Positions 1 to 11,177 of a stretch of 64,000 nucleotides of DNA are shown in pieces. The first letter of the stretch is position 1, and the number at the start of each line of letters is the position of its first letter. The position numbers and the translations under genes are program-made. The DNA is from Podarcis raffonei (lineage: Eukaryota > Chordata > Lepidosauria > Squamata > Lacertidae): the NCBI RefSeq assembly GCF_027172205.1, contig NC_070614.1, positions 34,524,001-34,588,000 of the forward strand, given 5' to 3'. The notes below the pieces were generated by a model. That model had not been told where the DNA came from, searched no databases, and saw only the letters and a list, made by a program, of their open reading frames with translations.

Positions 1-449
1 ACTTTGTGTCAGGAAACAATTGAACATACAATTAGGGAAATATTCAGTGTTGTCTAAAGCACACTGACAGAATAATATTTTTTATTGTTTATTTGTTAAT
101 CTACAATAGAGGGCATTAATTGGAACCTACAAAGATTAGGTTGTTCCTAAAAACTTATTGATCCTCTGGACTGAGTTGTATATTTTTTAAAAAGAAATTT
201 TATTAATTTTTAAAATAAAGATAAAATAAAAACAGCCTCAAGCATTAGAAGAGAGAGAGAAAGAAAGAAGAACCAGGGTGGATAAGAGGGAGGGGAGGGG
301 AAATGAATATAATACCCTACATTAATTCATATGATGCATATTTTATAGTCAGAGTCTAAGGTATCAAGAAATCACTTTACCCTAACCTTCTGAAATATAT
401 CCTCTCCACAAACTTAATTGGACCATTGGGGGTCTGAGTTCCATCACTG
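1..449. other. A/T-rich 5' edge, no gene seen
   Basis: No exon is recognisable. There is an A-rich stretch at about 180-235 and a purine-only low-complexity tract at about 246-302. Part may be the 3' portion of the neighbouring minus-strand L1 remnant. Exon 1 of the first V2R gene is not here. Confidence 0.5.
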
Positions 450-812
450 TTGTCAATTGTAAAGATTTTTTGACCCAAACAAACCGCTCAAATGCAAATA
501 TCTGCCATTAGGGTCATGGAGAGCATCTGTGAATACCAAGAGACCCTTTTTAGCAATAATAGCCACACTCTGTGTCTTTGATGTTGCTGGTGCACATATT
601 TGATCGCCTACCCAATTCCCTCTGAATATTTCTGCCCTCAAGTCTTTTCCTTTGGTGGGGTGGGGGGTAAGTTTCCTGAATTGAAGCAATATCCAGATGT
701 TCCCTTTTCAGTAAAGCTTCAATTATTGCTCTTTTAACTGGTGTCACAATGTTTTTTAACCCATTGGCATTTGAGACATGAGTCCTTCGACTTTTTACAT
801 ATTTCATTGATG
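450..812 (-). mobile_element. L1 LINE fragment (endonuclease N-terminus)
   Basis: Two overlapping minus-strand frames together resemble the start of L1 ORF2 apurinic endonuclease: a SNANGL-like start, an LDIASIQET stretch matching the LQET catalytic motif, then SVAII and DPNGRY motifs. The frame changes between the pieces and only about 110 residues remain, so it is a dead 5' piece of ORF2. It lies just upstream of V2R-A exon 2, presumably inside intron 1. Confidence 0.7.
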
Positions 813-1060
813 AATTTGGGGGAGTGCATCACATTACATCACTTTGAAAAACTGTGAATCGCACAAGCACCTTTGAATAACGAGGACACTGCAAAACTAA
901 GAGCGTATAAGACTTCTAACAAAACAAAAACAAAAAATTTGAAGTGCATAGACCCAAGAAATCCCAGAGCAGGGAAACCTCCCTGATGCACCAGAAATGA
1001 AATGGGGAGCCAAGGCAGGAGTTTGTTCCCATCTGATACAGAATGCAACTCTCTTTCTAG

Positions 1061-1352
1061 TGTAGTGCCTAAGAATTACCAGCACATCCTGGCCTTTGCA
1101 TTTGCAGTGAAGGAGATCAATGAAAACTCTCAGATCTTACCCAATCTCACGTTGGGTTTCCACATCTATGACAGCTATGTCAATGCAAGGAAGACAAATC
1201 ATGCCACAATGCTGCTTTTATCCACACTGGAGAAATTTGTCCCCAACTATAGATGTTACATCCAGAATGATCTAATTGCAGTCATTGGTGGGCTGGATGC
1301 CGAAACCTCCTATCAGGTGGCAACTATCTTGGATATATATAAGATTCCACAG
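1061..1352 (+). CDS. V2R-A exon 2
   Basis: 292 nt, acceptor TTCTAG and donor CAG/GTAGGA. Begins [12 protein letters not shown] and contains [18 protein letters not shown] and [10 protein letters not shown], ending KIPQ. This is lobe 1 of the flytrap. Exon length is identical in all four genes. Confidence 0.93.
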
Positions 1353-4300
1353 GTAGGACATTTGTGAGCGTGTGAGCATGGAATACAGGAACTGAACTTA
1401 CACTACCTTGGAGTATACATTTTGTGGATTGGAGATAGAAATGACTGCATTGGAGAAGACAGATTCTTTCCCTTACCTTCTCTGTAAATATTAAGAAAAA
1501 GAACCAGTCTTTATGTTTCACTTGTAAATCGCCTCTCCCCCCCCCTCCTGATAAGCAGCAGTGGTCCACCTGCTGAGAAACTAGTAGTGCAATAGCTCCA
1601 CCCAACCCAGGCAGCAACTTCTCTTTATTTCCTATAATAAAAAGGTTCCTAAGCTCTTTTAAGAAATGATATTGAGAGAGAATGAAGCTGAGAAAGGATT
1701 GTTGCCTTCAGAGCTGACCTAAGATATTTTGCCACCTGAGGAGAACCAAAACATGACACCCCCACAACCTTGGAAGAAGGTGTGAGTAAAGATCTTCATC
1801 AGGAAGTAGAGGGGGAAATGTACATTGAGCACAAGGGTGGAGGAGACCAGCAGCACCTCCTATTCATTGCAATATGTCTAGAGAAATTTCTATTATGGGG
1901 AGGAATACAAACACCACAAATAAATGCATACCTACATACTAATCTTGCTATCGTCCCTCCTTACCCTAATCTCTTTTTAGCTCCTATATGGCTCTGCTCC
2001 AGTAATGAATGATAAAACTCCAGGCCTTTCTTTCTACCAGGTAGCTCCTCAGGAATCTCGTCAGTCTGTGGGGATTCTCTATTTGCTTATGCATTTCAAG
2101 TGGACATGGATTGGGGTCATTGTTATGGACAGTGACAATGCAGAACGGTTTGTGCAAACTGTGCTTCCATTGTTTTCTCAGCATGGTGTCTGCTTTGCCT
2201 TCTTGGAAAAAATGCCCAAATTTACTTTTGCCACCGAAAGTTATGACATGCTGGAACAGGGTACAAAGATACACGAGAAAGTGATGAGCAGTAGAGCCAA
2301 TGTAGTGCTGGCCTATGGAGAATCTTATTCCATGGCATTTTTCTTATGGCTTCCATATCTATCAGATCTTGAATATGTGAAAACTAAACCCAGAGGTAAA
2401 GTGTGGATAACAACAGCCCAGCTAGAGTTCAGTTCACTGGTGTTCCAAAAGACTTGGGATACAACAATATTCCATGGTGCTTTGGCTTTTGCAATTCACT
2501 CAAATGATGAACCAAGGTTTCACCAATTTGTTAAGAACAGAAAGCCCACCAGCACAACAGAAGATGGTTTTATCAGGGACTTCTGGCAACAGGCTTTTGC
2601 CTGCGTATTCCCAAATACAGATGAGGGTCATGCAAAGGAGAATGTTTGCACTGAGGAAGAGCAGCTGGAGAGCCTTCCTGGATCCTTTTTTGAAAAAAGC
2701 ATGACTGGCCACAGCTATAGCATCTACAATGCTGTATATGCTGTGGCCCATGCTTTACATGCCATGTCCTTATCCAGAGTCAAATACAGAGCAGTGTTAA
2801 ATGCTAAAGGACAGAAGCTTCAGAAACAAGAGCTATGGAAGGTAATGCACTTAACTTCTTCATGAAAGAGAGCATTTCATGGGTGTTTCAAGAAGCTTCC
2901 ATCTGTGGTGAGAACTTTACATCCTAACTCATCATCTGCTCAAAGTTGCACCTTTATTGTTCCTCCCATTAGCAAAAGTGGAAGTCTATATTTCAATTTG
3001 CCTTCTCTGTTTTGCATTCATCATCCAGCTCCCCTTTGATGAAGCTTTATTTCCCTATGAAGGTGTGGGTGAGTGTGTAACACACACACACACAGCGTGA
3101 GAGAGAATTTGAGGGACTGGGTAGGGACATGTTACTCAAAATATTAGATAAGGTCATCCAAGGGTATTGTTTTATTTCCTACCCTTTTTCCACTGCAAAA
3201 AAAAAAAAGAAATACTAAGCCACCTTTTTGGGCAATTGATTACTTTGAATCTAGTTTCTAATAACTCTACATGATGATATAACATCATTCCCAGGAATAT
3301 TGACGCAGGGGATGAAGAGGAGATTACTGTTATAATAGACCTATACCTGATTTTTTTAAAAGAAAAATTAATAAGAAAGGTAATCCATACCCTGACCTTA
3401 TCTAATAGTGCATGTACAGTCACTTCTACTGTGCATCCCAACCAATTTTGGAACAGTTTTCTCCTCCACTCATCCCCTAAATGTTGTAGAAAAATGCTTG
3501 GTCAAATATGTCTGTCAAGTTAATTGTAATGGCACGCAGCATTGAAATTTTGATGATGCATGTAGTATCCATGGTTTCTATACATTTGCCGCAATGTGTG
3601 AGCAATTCTTCCATCAATCTTTTCTCACCCCCATACTGTTTCTGCTGTTAGTTGGAGAGAAAATTGTGTTGCAGCCTTGCCTAAACTATTGCCTTTCCCT
3701 TTCCAATTTAGTTCCATCGTTTTCTGGAAAATGTCTCATTTAACAGTAGTGCTGGAGACAAGGTTTCTTTCAACCACAACGGGGAATTAATAGCTGGGTT
3801 TGATATTATCAACTTGATTGTTTCTTCAAACCAATCCTTTCACAGAGTAAAAGTTGGGAGGATGGGTCCTCAGGGTCATCCAGAACAAGCATTTTCCATC
3901 AATGAGGATGCCATAACATGGCACAACTGGTTTAACCAGGTAGGATCCAATTGTAGGCACTTTAGAAAGACTTCCAGTTTTAATGAGTATTTCCTTGGTA
4001 TTGATACAAAAAATTAATTTCATATAACAGTAAAAGTCCCCTATAAAAATCTTGCTTTTCAAAGGCATGAAGACATTAGGACCCACATATTTTTTGCCCT
4101 TTGTTGCTTTATTTAGTGAGAAATATTTAAATTAGAATTTGATTACATTATTGCTAATTGAATATAAACCCACACTTGATTTTCTACATTCAGCCAACCT
4201 CCTTCCATTCAACTAAACTTGAAGATAAAGATAAAATCTTGTTTAGTTAATGTTTAACTGCAGCTCAGGTATATCTATTTCCTGCGTCTGCTGGCAATAT

Positions 4301-6466
4301 CTGCTCGGAAACCAAATCTATGGCACAAAGCTAAAATTTAAATGTGTTGCTCCACCCACTTTTACCTCTGGCTCCACCCACCACTGGCATGACACTCTTG
4401 ATAGGCTGCCCAGAAGTAAATGTGTTCCTCAAGCACTCTTTACTTAGTGTCTACTTGAAATATAAAATCATTTGATATAACTGCATTTAGTGTTTTCACT
4501 AAAGAAACATAATCACAAAACCACTAGTTAAGTGGTTACAGGAAAACCATATCTAACAAAAAAATGCATAAAAACATGCATGAGACTTGTTGGTATCAGG
4601 TCTCTGAACTGATGCATAATAAAGAAATTCAAAGTTTTACTGAAATGCCTTGTTCCTTAAGAATATTCAGAAATGTCCCAGAAATTTAATGATGCCAAGT
4701 TTATTATTCACCAGATTATCACTGATCTCTTTTATTTGTGGATTAGACACAGCCTGTCTCTCTTTGTACGGGGAGTTGCCAACCTGGTTCTAGCCAGAAA
4801 ATGAAAGAGGGGAAGCCATTTTGCTGTTACGATTGCACCCCATGTCCAGAGGGGAAGATTTCAGAGCACGAAGGTATGAAAATATTATAATGCAGCATGG
4901 CTGTTGTTCGGTGGAAGATTGGAATAAAACAATGTAATGTGTAGAGGATTACTTTTCATCCATGTATACGTGTGATTGAAATGCTGATGAAGGAGGATCT
5001 TGGATGAAGCTGCTGAATGTAGACGTTTCTGGGTTGTATAGTAATCCAAAGGAAGCCAAGTATCAGACATTAGGGGACAAGTGTAATGCAAGAATGTCAG
5101 AATGGGAGGATTCAGAACTGAGGGAGAACGCCAAGACTCAGAACCCCAAAAAGTGCCAGAAATCAGGAACATCACTGTGGAGACAGGATGCCTATTATAG
5201 TGCTTTCTGTTTTGATGGAACCAGTAGCCAGCCTGGATGTGTGGGACCAGTTGAGACTCTGAGAATACTCCAGTGACAAATCATGTCAGAGTTAAATGGC
5301 TGGGCAGGGTTGACACTTAACACTAAGCCATCATTTGATAAACCATTGTTATTATGAAACTACTTTTTAAAATGAAGATCATGGCTTAGTTTTAGGGGGG
5401 GGGGAGTTCAGTTCCCACTTCTTTTCAAGAAATGAAACCACTTCCTCTCAGCTTATCGACTGGAGGCTGGGATGTTAAAATAATAGCAGAGGGGGACAGT
5501 TGTGTCATTTAGCAGCAATTTCTACCATGTTCATGAGATGAAACCATATTTTTCTTTTCTTCAGACATGCAGGACTGCCATCAATGTGCAGAGAAAGATT
5601 ATCCAAGCAAGAATCAAGATTTCTGCATACCGAAAACTGTAAACTTTTTGTCTCATGAAGAGCCTTTAGGCATCAGTTTAATATCTCTTGCACTTTCCTT
5701 TGCTTTGACCACAGTTTTGGTGGTAGGAACATTTATGAAGCACCATGACACCCCCATTGTCATTGCCAACAACAGGGGTCTCACCTACACTCTCCTCATC
5801 TCCCTCCTGCTCTGCTTCCTTTCTGCTTTGTTGTTTATTGGAAAGCCACAGAAGGTGACCTGTCTCCTCCGACAAACTGCTTTTGGCATCATCTTCTCAG
5901 TGGCTGTATCATGTGTGCTGTCAAAAACCATCATAGTGGTTCTGGCTTTCATGGCCACCAAGCCAGGATCTAAGATGAGGAAGTGGGTGGGGAAGAGACT
6001 AGGCAACTCCATTGTTCTCTTCTGCTCTTTTGTTCAGGCAGTCATTTGTATTGTGTGGTGGGCAACTGCTCCACCATTCCCACATATTGATATGAGTTCA
6101 TTGACTTATGAAATTGTGTTAGAATGTAATGAGGGCTCAGCTCCAATGTTTTGCTGTGTCCTGAGCTACATGGGTTTTCTGGCTGTTGTGAGCTTCACTG
6201 TGGCATTCCTTGCCAGGAAGTTGCCTGATAGTTTCAATGAAGCCAAATTCATCGCTTTTAGCATGTTAGTGTTTTGTAGTGTTTGGTTGTCATTTGTTCC
6301 AACCTACCTGAGCACCAAGGGAAAATACATGGTAGCTGTGGAGATCTTTTCTATTTTAGCGTCTAGTGCCGGGTTGCTGGGTTTCATCTTTTTCCCTAAA
6401 TATTATATAATTGTGCTAAAGCCTGAATTAAACAACAGGGAACAGCTGATAAGGAAAAAAAGATAG
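1061..6466 (+). CDS. V2R-A: vomeronasal type-2 receptor, exons 2-6 (5' incomplete)
   Basis: Class C GPCR of the vomeronasal V2R family, a chemosensory receptor expected on the microvilli of basal vomeronasal neurons (family knowledge). Exons are 1061-1352, 1981-2841, 3712-3939, 4747-4873 and 5565-6466, all with AG/GT borders and all open. Exons 2-4 encode most of the ligand-binding Venus-flytrap, exon 5 the cysteine-rich linker and exon 6 seven helices with the class C end motif [13 protein letters not shown]. Exon 2 begins in phase 2, so a first exon carrying the signal peptide must precede it. The sister genes have intron 1 of 1.5-2.2 kb, so that exon should lie just left of the window. Intact apart from this; I see no internal stop. 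Confidence 0.93.
1981..2841 (+). CDS. V2R-A exon 3
   Basis: 861 nt, acceptor CTTTTTAG, donor AAG/GTAATG. Starts [11 protein letters not shown] and contains [34 protein letters not shown] and [17 protein letters not shown], the conserved core of the V2R ligand-binding domain. Confidence 0.94.
3712..3939 (+). CDS. V2R-A exon 4
   Basis: 228 nt, phase 0 on both sides, acceptor AATTTAG, donor CAG/GTAGGA. Starts [20 protein letters not shown] and ends ITWHNWFNQ, the membrane-proximal end of the flytrap. Confidence 0.92.
4747..4873 (+). CDS. V2R-A exon 5 (cysteine-rich domain)
   Basis: 127 nt, acceptor GGATTAG, donor AAG/GTATGA. Encodes [11 protein letters not shown], then [17 protein letters not shown]. 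The cysteine spacing matches the nine-cysteine NCD3G linker that couples the flytrap to the membrane helices in class C receptors. Confidence 0.92.
5565..6466 (+). CDS. V2R-A exon 6 (seven-helix domain)
   Basis: 902 nt including the TAG stop, phase 1 acceptor TTCTTCAG. Encodes [77 protein letters not shown] and [19 protein letters not shown], all hallmark V2R membrane-domain blocks. Uninterrupted. Confidence 0.95.
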
Positions 6467-6767
6467 AAGAATTTGGGCATATATGTCCTCTACTATAATT
6501 TATACTTCCATTATTCCATGTGATTGCAAACTTGAAATTTCAAGTGGCTTTCGGTTTCAGAGCAAAACAGAGTGGTTTCTGCATAATTAGGAGACTAAGT
6601 AGGGAATTTGTAAATTAAAAAATTAAAGTTATTATTTTAAAAGACAAAAAAAATTGACAAACTCTTTTTAGCTTCTAGGGTTAAGGGCATGTCATGGAAG
6701 GCATAGAGGACAAGCAATTCAGTAAAACAGACAACAACTTTATTGTCATTCGTAGGTAAGACTAGAA
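6467..6767. other. 3' flank of V2R-A
   Basis: Begins with a conserved V2R 3'-UTR stretch (around TGTCCTCTACTATAATTT at 6485) that recurs, diverged, after the exon-6 copies near 28290 and 28550. No consensus AATAAA was seen close to the stop. The rest is A/T-rich. Confidence 0.5.
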
Positions 6768-6903
6768 CAGGCTTCCTCAACCTTGGCCCTCCAGATGTTT
6801 TGAGACTACAATTCCCATCATCCCTGATCACTGGTCCTGCTAGCTAGGGATCATGGGAGTTGTAGTCCCAAAACACCTGGAAGGCTGAGATTGAGGAAGC
6901 CTG
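6768..6903. mobile_element. Palindromic hAT-type MITE with 8-bp target duplication
   Basis: 136-bp foldback element starting CAGGCTTCCTCAACC and ending in the near-complement TTGAGGAAGCCTG; almost the entire length can fold on itself. It is flanked by GACTAGAA on both sides (6760-6767 and 6904-6911). An 8-bp duplication with CAG...CTG ends is the hAT signature. No coding capacity. Confidence 0.85.
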
Positions 6904-7122
6904 GACTAGAACATCAGCAGAAATTAAGTCCAGTGTTGCCTAGTGACTTCACTGCATGATGACATTATCAATGCAGAAAGTAAGTATAAGAAAATTAAGT
7001 ACTTAAAGTTAAGGGCCTTGCTGAATCAGGGGAAAGGTCCATTTAGTGCACCATTTTGTTTTCACAGTGGCCAACCCAAGGTAAATATTCCCTTATGTAC
7101 AAAATATCCATTTAATATGGCT

Positions 7123-9616
7123 CTCCCAGTTTGTTTCGGGCCCCACACATCAAGCAGGCCACACGCTGGATTTGATCTTTGGCGCAGGTATAGATGTGAT
7201 CATGTCTCCTTCAATGAAGGTGCCATGGTCTGATCACTACGCTCTGAAAGCCAGGATTGACTTTCCACCCCCACCCTGCTTAGGTGGCAATCTGATTTGG
7301 CTGCAGAGGCTGATGGACCCTGATAGATTCCGTCAAGCCTTGCGGGACCTTCCCCCCCTGGCGACTCATTGACTGAGCTTGTTGAGGGCTGGAATATCCG
7401 GCTCCTGGCGGCCATCGATGAGATCGCACCTAAGCGCCCTCTGTGACCCCACAGAAACTGGGCACCCTGGTTTACCAAAAAGCTCCAAAAAATGAAGCGA
7501 GACCTCAGACTGCTAGAGCGAGTATGACAGGGTGCCTGTGACAGAGCTTCAAGAACATCTTATAGGGTCTTTATGAAAACCTACGAAATGGCAGTGAAGG
7601 CCACTAAGAAGTCTTACTTTTCAGCCTCCATTGCATCAGCTAGCTCTCGCCCGGCGCAATTATTTAGTATAATTAGGTCTTTAACGTCCCTGGAGGGACA
7701 GCCAAATTTAAATAACAATTTAACACACAGCTGTGAGGCATTTGCGAGCTTTTTTGCGGAGAAGGTCCTGTTGCTCCGCCGTGACTTCCCTGCCAATTTG
7801 GATACAATACCAGAACTGGAGGCCCCTCTACTGTCCTCAGGTCCAGTATTGGACCACTTTGACCGGATATCCCCAGCCAATGTGGACAGACTCCTCCGAG
7901 CTGGAAAGCCCACCACCTGTCCTCTTGACCCGTGCCCGTCCTGGCTGATTAGAGCGTGTCCAGACAAGGTGCGTGCCCCCCTAGGGGATATCATCAATTT
8001 GTCCCTTGGCACCGGGACATTCCCAGGAGAATTGAAGAAGGCAGTGGTGCACCCGCTCTTAAAGAAAACATCATTAGATCCTTTAGATCTATCCAATTAC
8101 CGCCCGGTATCGAATCTTCCGTTCCTGGGTAAGGTGATTGAAAGAGCAGTTGCTGAACAGCTGGTGGGTTTCTGGATGAAACATCGGCTCTGCATCCATT
8201 TCAATCTGGCTTCCGCTCTGGTCATGGGACCGAGACGGCTCTGGTCGTCCTAACAGATGATCTCCGTAGGCAGCTGGATCGAGGCGGGTCGGGGCTGCTG
8301 ATTCTTTTAGACCTGTCAGCAGCCTTTGACATGGTCGATCACAAACTCCTGGACCACCGCCTTGCTGATGTGGGGATCCAGGGCACAGTCCTTCAATGGC
8401 TGCACTCATTTCCCTCTGGTCGGGAACAGAGGGTGGCGCTTGGGGGGTAACTGTCGTCGCACCACTCCTTGGTGTGTGGAGTGCCGCAGGGTGCGATACT
8501 CTCCCCAATGCTTTTCAATATCTATGTGCCCCCTCGCCCAGCTTGTCCGGAGTTTTGGATAGGGCTGCCATCAGTATGCTGATGACACCCAACTCTATCT
8601 GTTGATGGATGGCCATCCTGACTCAGCCCCAGACACACTGATCAGATGTTTGGAAGCTGTGGCTGGATGGTTACGTGGGAGCTGGTTGAAGTTAAATCCT
8701 TCGAAGACAGAGGTCCTTTGGCTGGGTCGGGACGATATGGGATGGGGGGGCAACTCTTGCAGGGGCACAATTAGTGCCAGCACCATCCGTTAAGAGTTTG
8801 GGTGTAATCTTCGACACCTCCTTTTCCATGGAGGCACAGATTGCAGCTACAACAAAGGCGGCATTTTTTCATCTCCGCTAAGCTAAGCAGTTGGCTCCTT
8901 ACCTCTCTCGCCCTGACCTAGCCACTGTGATCCACGCAATGGTCACATCCAGACTGGATTATTGTAACTCGCTCTACTTGGGGCTGCCCTTGAGACTGAC
9001 CCAGAAACTCCAGCGGGTGCAGAATGCCGCGGCGAGACTCTTTACAGGGTCCTCACTGCGGGATCATATTCACCCAGTGCTATACCAGCTGCACTGGCTC
9101 CCGGTGGAGTACAGGATCAGGTTTAAGGTGCTGGTTTTAACCTTTAAAGCCCTATACAGCCTAGGACCCTCGTACCTACGGGACCGCCTCTCCTGGTATG
9201 TCCCACAGAGGAACTCACGGTCTTCAAATAAAAACATCTTGAAGGTCCCAGGCCACAGAGAAGTTAGGCTGGCCTCAACTAGAGCCAGGGCTTTTTTGGC
9301 TGTGGCTCCGATCTATGGAACGCTCTGTCACAAGAGACTAGGGCCCTGCAGGACTTGACATCTTTCCACAGGGCCTGCAAGACAGAGCTGTTCCACCAGG
9401 CCTTTGGCCAAGGCACAGCCTGATCCCCTCCTTTGGTAATTCTTCACAAAACTCTAGCCCAGTGGTTGCCATCAATTTGATATGAACTGATTTTATAATG
9501 AATTGATTTTAGATTGCTGTATTATTTTACTGTTGTTAGCCACTCTGAGCTCGGCTTTGGCTGGGGAGGGCAGCATATAAATAAAATTTTATTATTATTA
9601 TTATTTATTATTATTA
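7123..9616 (+). mobile_element. L2-clade LINE, 5'-truncated, degraded
   Basis: Contains part of the endonuclease (PWSDHYALKARIDFP) and an L2-type reverse transcriptase: LDLSNYRPVSNLPFLGKVIE, LDLSAAFDMVDHKLLDHRL, GVPQGAILSPMLFN, YADDTQLYLL and LKLNPSKTEVLWLG, then the C-terminal SRLDYCNSLYLGLPLRLTQK and ITS-like block. The reading frame shifts and stops several times, so it is not active. It ends in the L2-like tail TGGGGAGGGCAGCATATAAA followed by (ATT)n. A closely related copy lies inverted at 32626-35440. Confidence 0.9.
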
Positions 9617-9790
9617 ATAGAGGTTTTAAAAGCTTTTAAGGAAATGGGCAGGAGCAAAAATGGGTCGCATTGAGGAATTCTGATTGTGGCAGGAAGTACA
9701 ATATACCCTGAGTATAAAAATTAAAGAAACACAGCTATCTGAATTTATACTGATAACAAGTGGGACTGAAAGAACCATTTCCTTGTAGGG

Positions 9791-9896
9791 TGCATGGATT
9801 GTGATTTGAGCAGTCTATGGCAACTTTTCATTCTACTGATTGTCAAGGACATTTTGTTGAGCCTTATTATCAAACATGCTAATTTCATCTGTAATT
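9791..9896 (+). repeat. Direct repeat, copy 1 (upstream of V2R-B)
   Basis: Shares GGATTGTGATTTGAGCAG, CAACTTTTCATTCTAC and CCTTATTATCAAACATG in the same order with 10512-10630. The spacer of about 0.6 kb includes a separate retroposed insert. It marks a local duplication of the V2R-B upstream flank. Confidence 0.85.
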
Positions 9897-10050
9897 ATTC
9901 CTATGGTGCTTTTTTTTTTTTTTTTGCTGTGGGTCTCTTATATTGACTAAGGCATTGAGCATGTATCCAGCATCAGGTAGCTCCCTTGTTACTTGATAGG
10001 AACCTGGTGGGGTCAAACTTGCATTGGGGAGTCACCTCCAACACAGATTG

Positions 10051-10313
10051 AAACAACAACAACAGCAAAACTAATTGGACTGTTATGATGAGAGTGCATG
10101 TCGGATTTCGTCTTCAGTTTTCCTTTTCCTGTGATCCGTCCCCTGGAGCTCTCCTGGCCCCAAGCTGTCATTTGGCTCTGCTCAATGACCCACCCTTGCA
10201 TCGTGGTGTTCACCTTCTGTTGTCGGATATATCGGTTTTTATGTCTCTGTGTTTTTATGTTTGTACATATTTTATGGGCTAATAGCCGTAAATAAATAAA
10301 TAAATAAAATAAA
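10051..10313 (+). mobile_element. Short retroposed insert with A-rich tail, family unknown
   Basis: About 263 bp ending in (TAAA)n and flanked by the direct repeat AACACAGATTG (10040-10050 and 10314-10324). The A-rich tail plus target-site duplication indicates LINE-mediated insertion. I do not recognise the body. Confidence 0.6.
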
Positions 10314-10511
10314 AACACAGATTGGATGCCACAACCCCACACAGGCCACCACTGGGAGAGGTGTACCGGCCCATCGGTCCCCCAGTGGACTCCCAGAGCC
10401 ACTGCTCCTGGACCCCTCTGACAGGGTAGCCCTGTGACTAAGAATCCAGCCCAATGCCATATCTTCCAAAGTTGTGGTGGTTGCTATGACGAAAGCGAAA
10501 ACCTGTACATG

Positions 10512-10630
10512 TATATGGATTGTGATTTGAGCAGCCTAGGGCAACTTTTCATTCTACAGATTACCATTGTCAAGAACAAATGGTGAGATGACCAGCCTTA
10601 TTATCAAACATGTTAATTTTGTCTGTAGTT
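10512..10630 (+). repeat. Direct repeat, copy 2 (upstream of V2R-B)
   Basis: Second copy of the 9791-9896 block, with a small extra segment inside. It lies just upstream of the conserved V2R-B promoter block. Confidence 0.85.
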
Positions 10631-10719
10631 GTAGAATACAGCAATGCCTGGTGTGCCCCCCCCATGGATCTCTATATCTGTGGGAAAGAACATGTCATTC
10701 CAGATGTTGCAAACATGTT

Positions 10720-10890
10720 TCTTCACCAATTTCCACAAGAAATACCCAGATTTGAACAGGTGATTACCTTCGTCTATAATTATCAAAACCAGTTAATTAT
10801 ACTGGATTGTCCAACCTCTTGTGGAATTTCAGTAGCCACAAGCAAAACTAATAGTAGAGGCTGTGAAGGATGTTATAAAGAAACCCAGCA
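10720..10890 (+). promoter_or_regulatory. Conserved V2R upstream block, gene B
   Basis: Contains CCAATTTCCACAAGAAATACC, TTTGAACAGGTGATTA, TGTGGAATTTCAGTAGCCA, AGCAAAACTAATAG and CTGTGAAGGATGTTATAAA. The same string of sub-motifs in the same order occurs upstream of every other exon 1 in the window. The block ends about 65 bp before the ATG. Promoter function is inferred from position and recurrence only. Confidence 0.6.
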
Positions 10891-10956
10891 CTGTTTAGAG
10901 CAAGAGAGGGGAACTGGGAGAATCTGTGTGTAGATTTAAAATCTGCCCTTTTACTT

Positions 10957-11177
10957 ATGACGGTTGTTTTAGTGGCCCTGCTGCTGGTGCTGTTTCCTCA
11001 CATGGCATTGATGGCTCACATTGTTAAATGCAGGGATTGGTACCTACACCGTCCACTTCACATGTATCATCAGTCAGGAAATTTCATCATTGGACACATT
11101 GCTTCTTATGGTGGTTTCACTTCCAGTTCAGCACTATTCACTGAAGAACCCCCACCAGCATTGCCTGAAGAGTTTGC
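10957..11177 (+). CDS. V2R-B exon 1 (signal peptide)
   Basis: 221 nt from ATG, donor TTTGC/GTAAGA, phase 2. Encodes a hydrophobic leader, then [19 protein letters not shown] and PALPEEF. The start was chosen by alignment with the other four first exons, whose leaders begin at the same place. Confidence 0.9.

Larger units (their letters stand above)
1353..5564. other. Introns 2-5 of V2R-A
   Basis: Introns are 1353-1980, 2842-3711, 3940-4746 and 4874-5564. A short (CA)n run lies near 3079. I recognise no intact element or gene in these introns; they look like ordinary A/T-rich intronic DNA. Confidence 0.6.

Noticed and set aside
1-1060. Exon 1 of V2R-A within the window
   Set aside because: No signal-peptide exon with the IIGGI and EEL/GTAAG pattern was found, and the interval contains an L1 fragment; the exon should lie further left.
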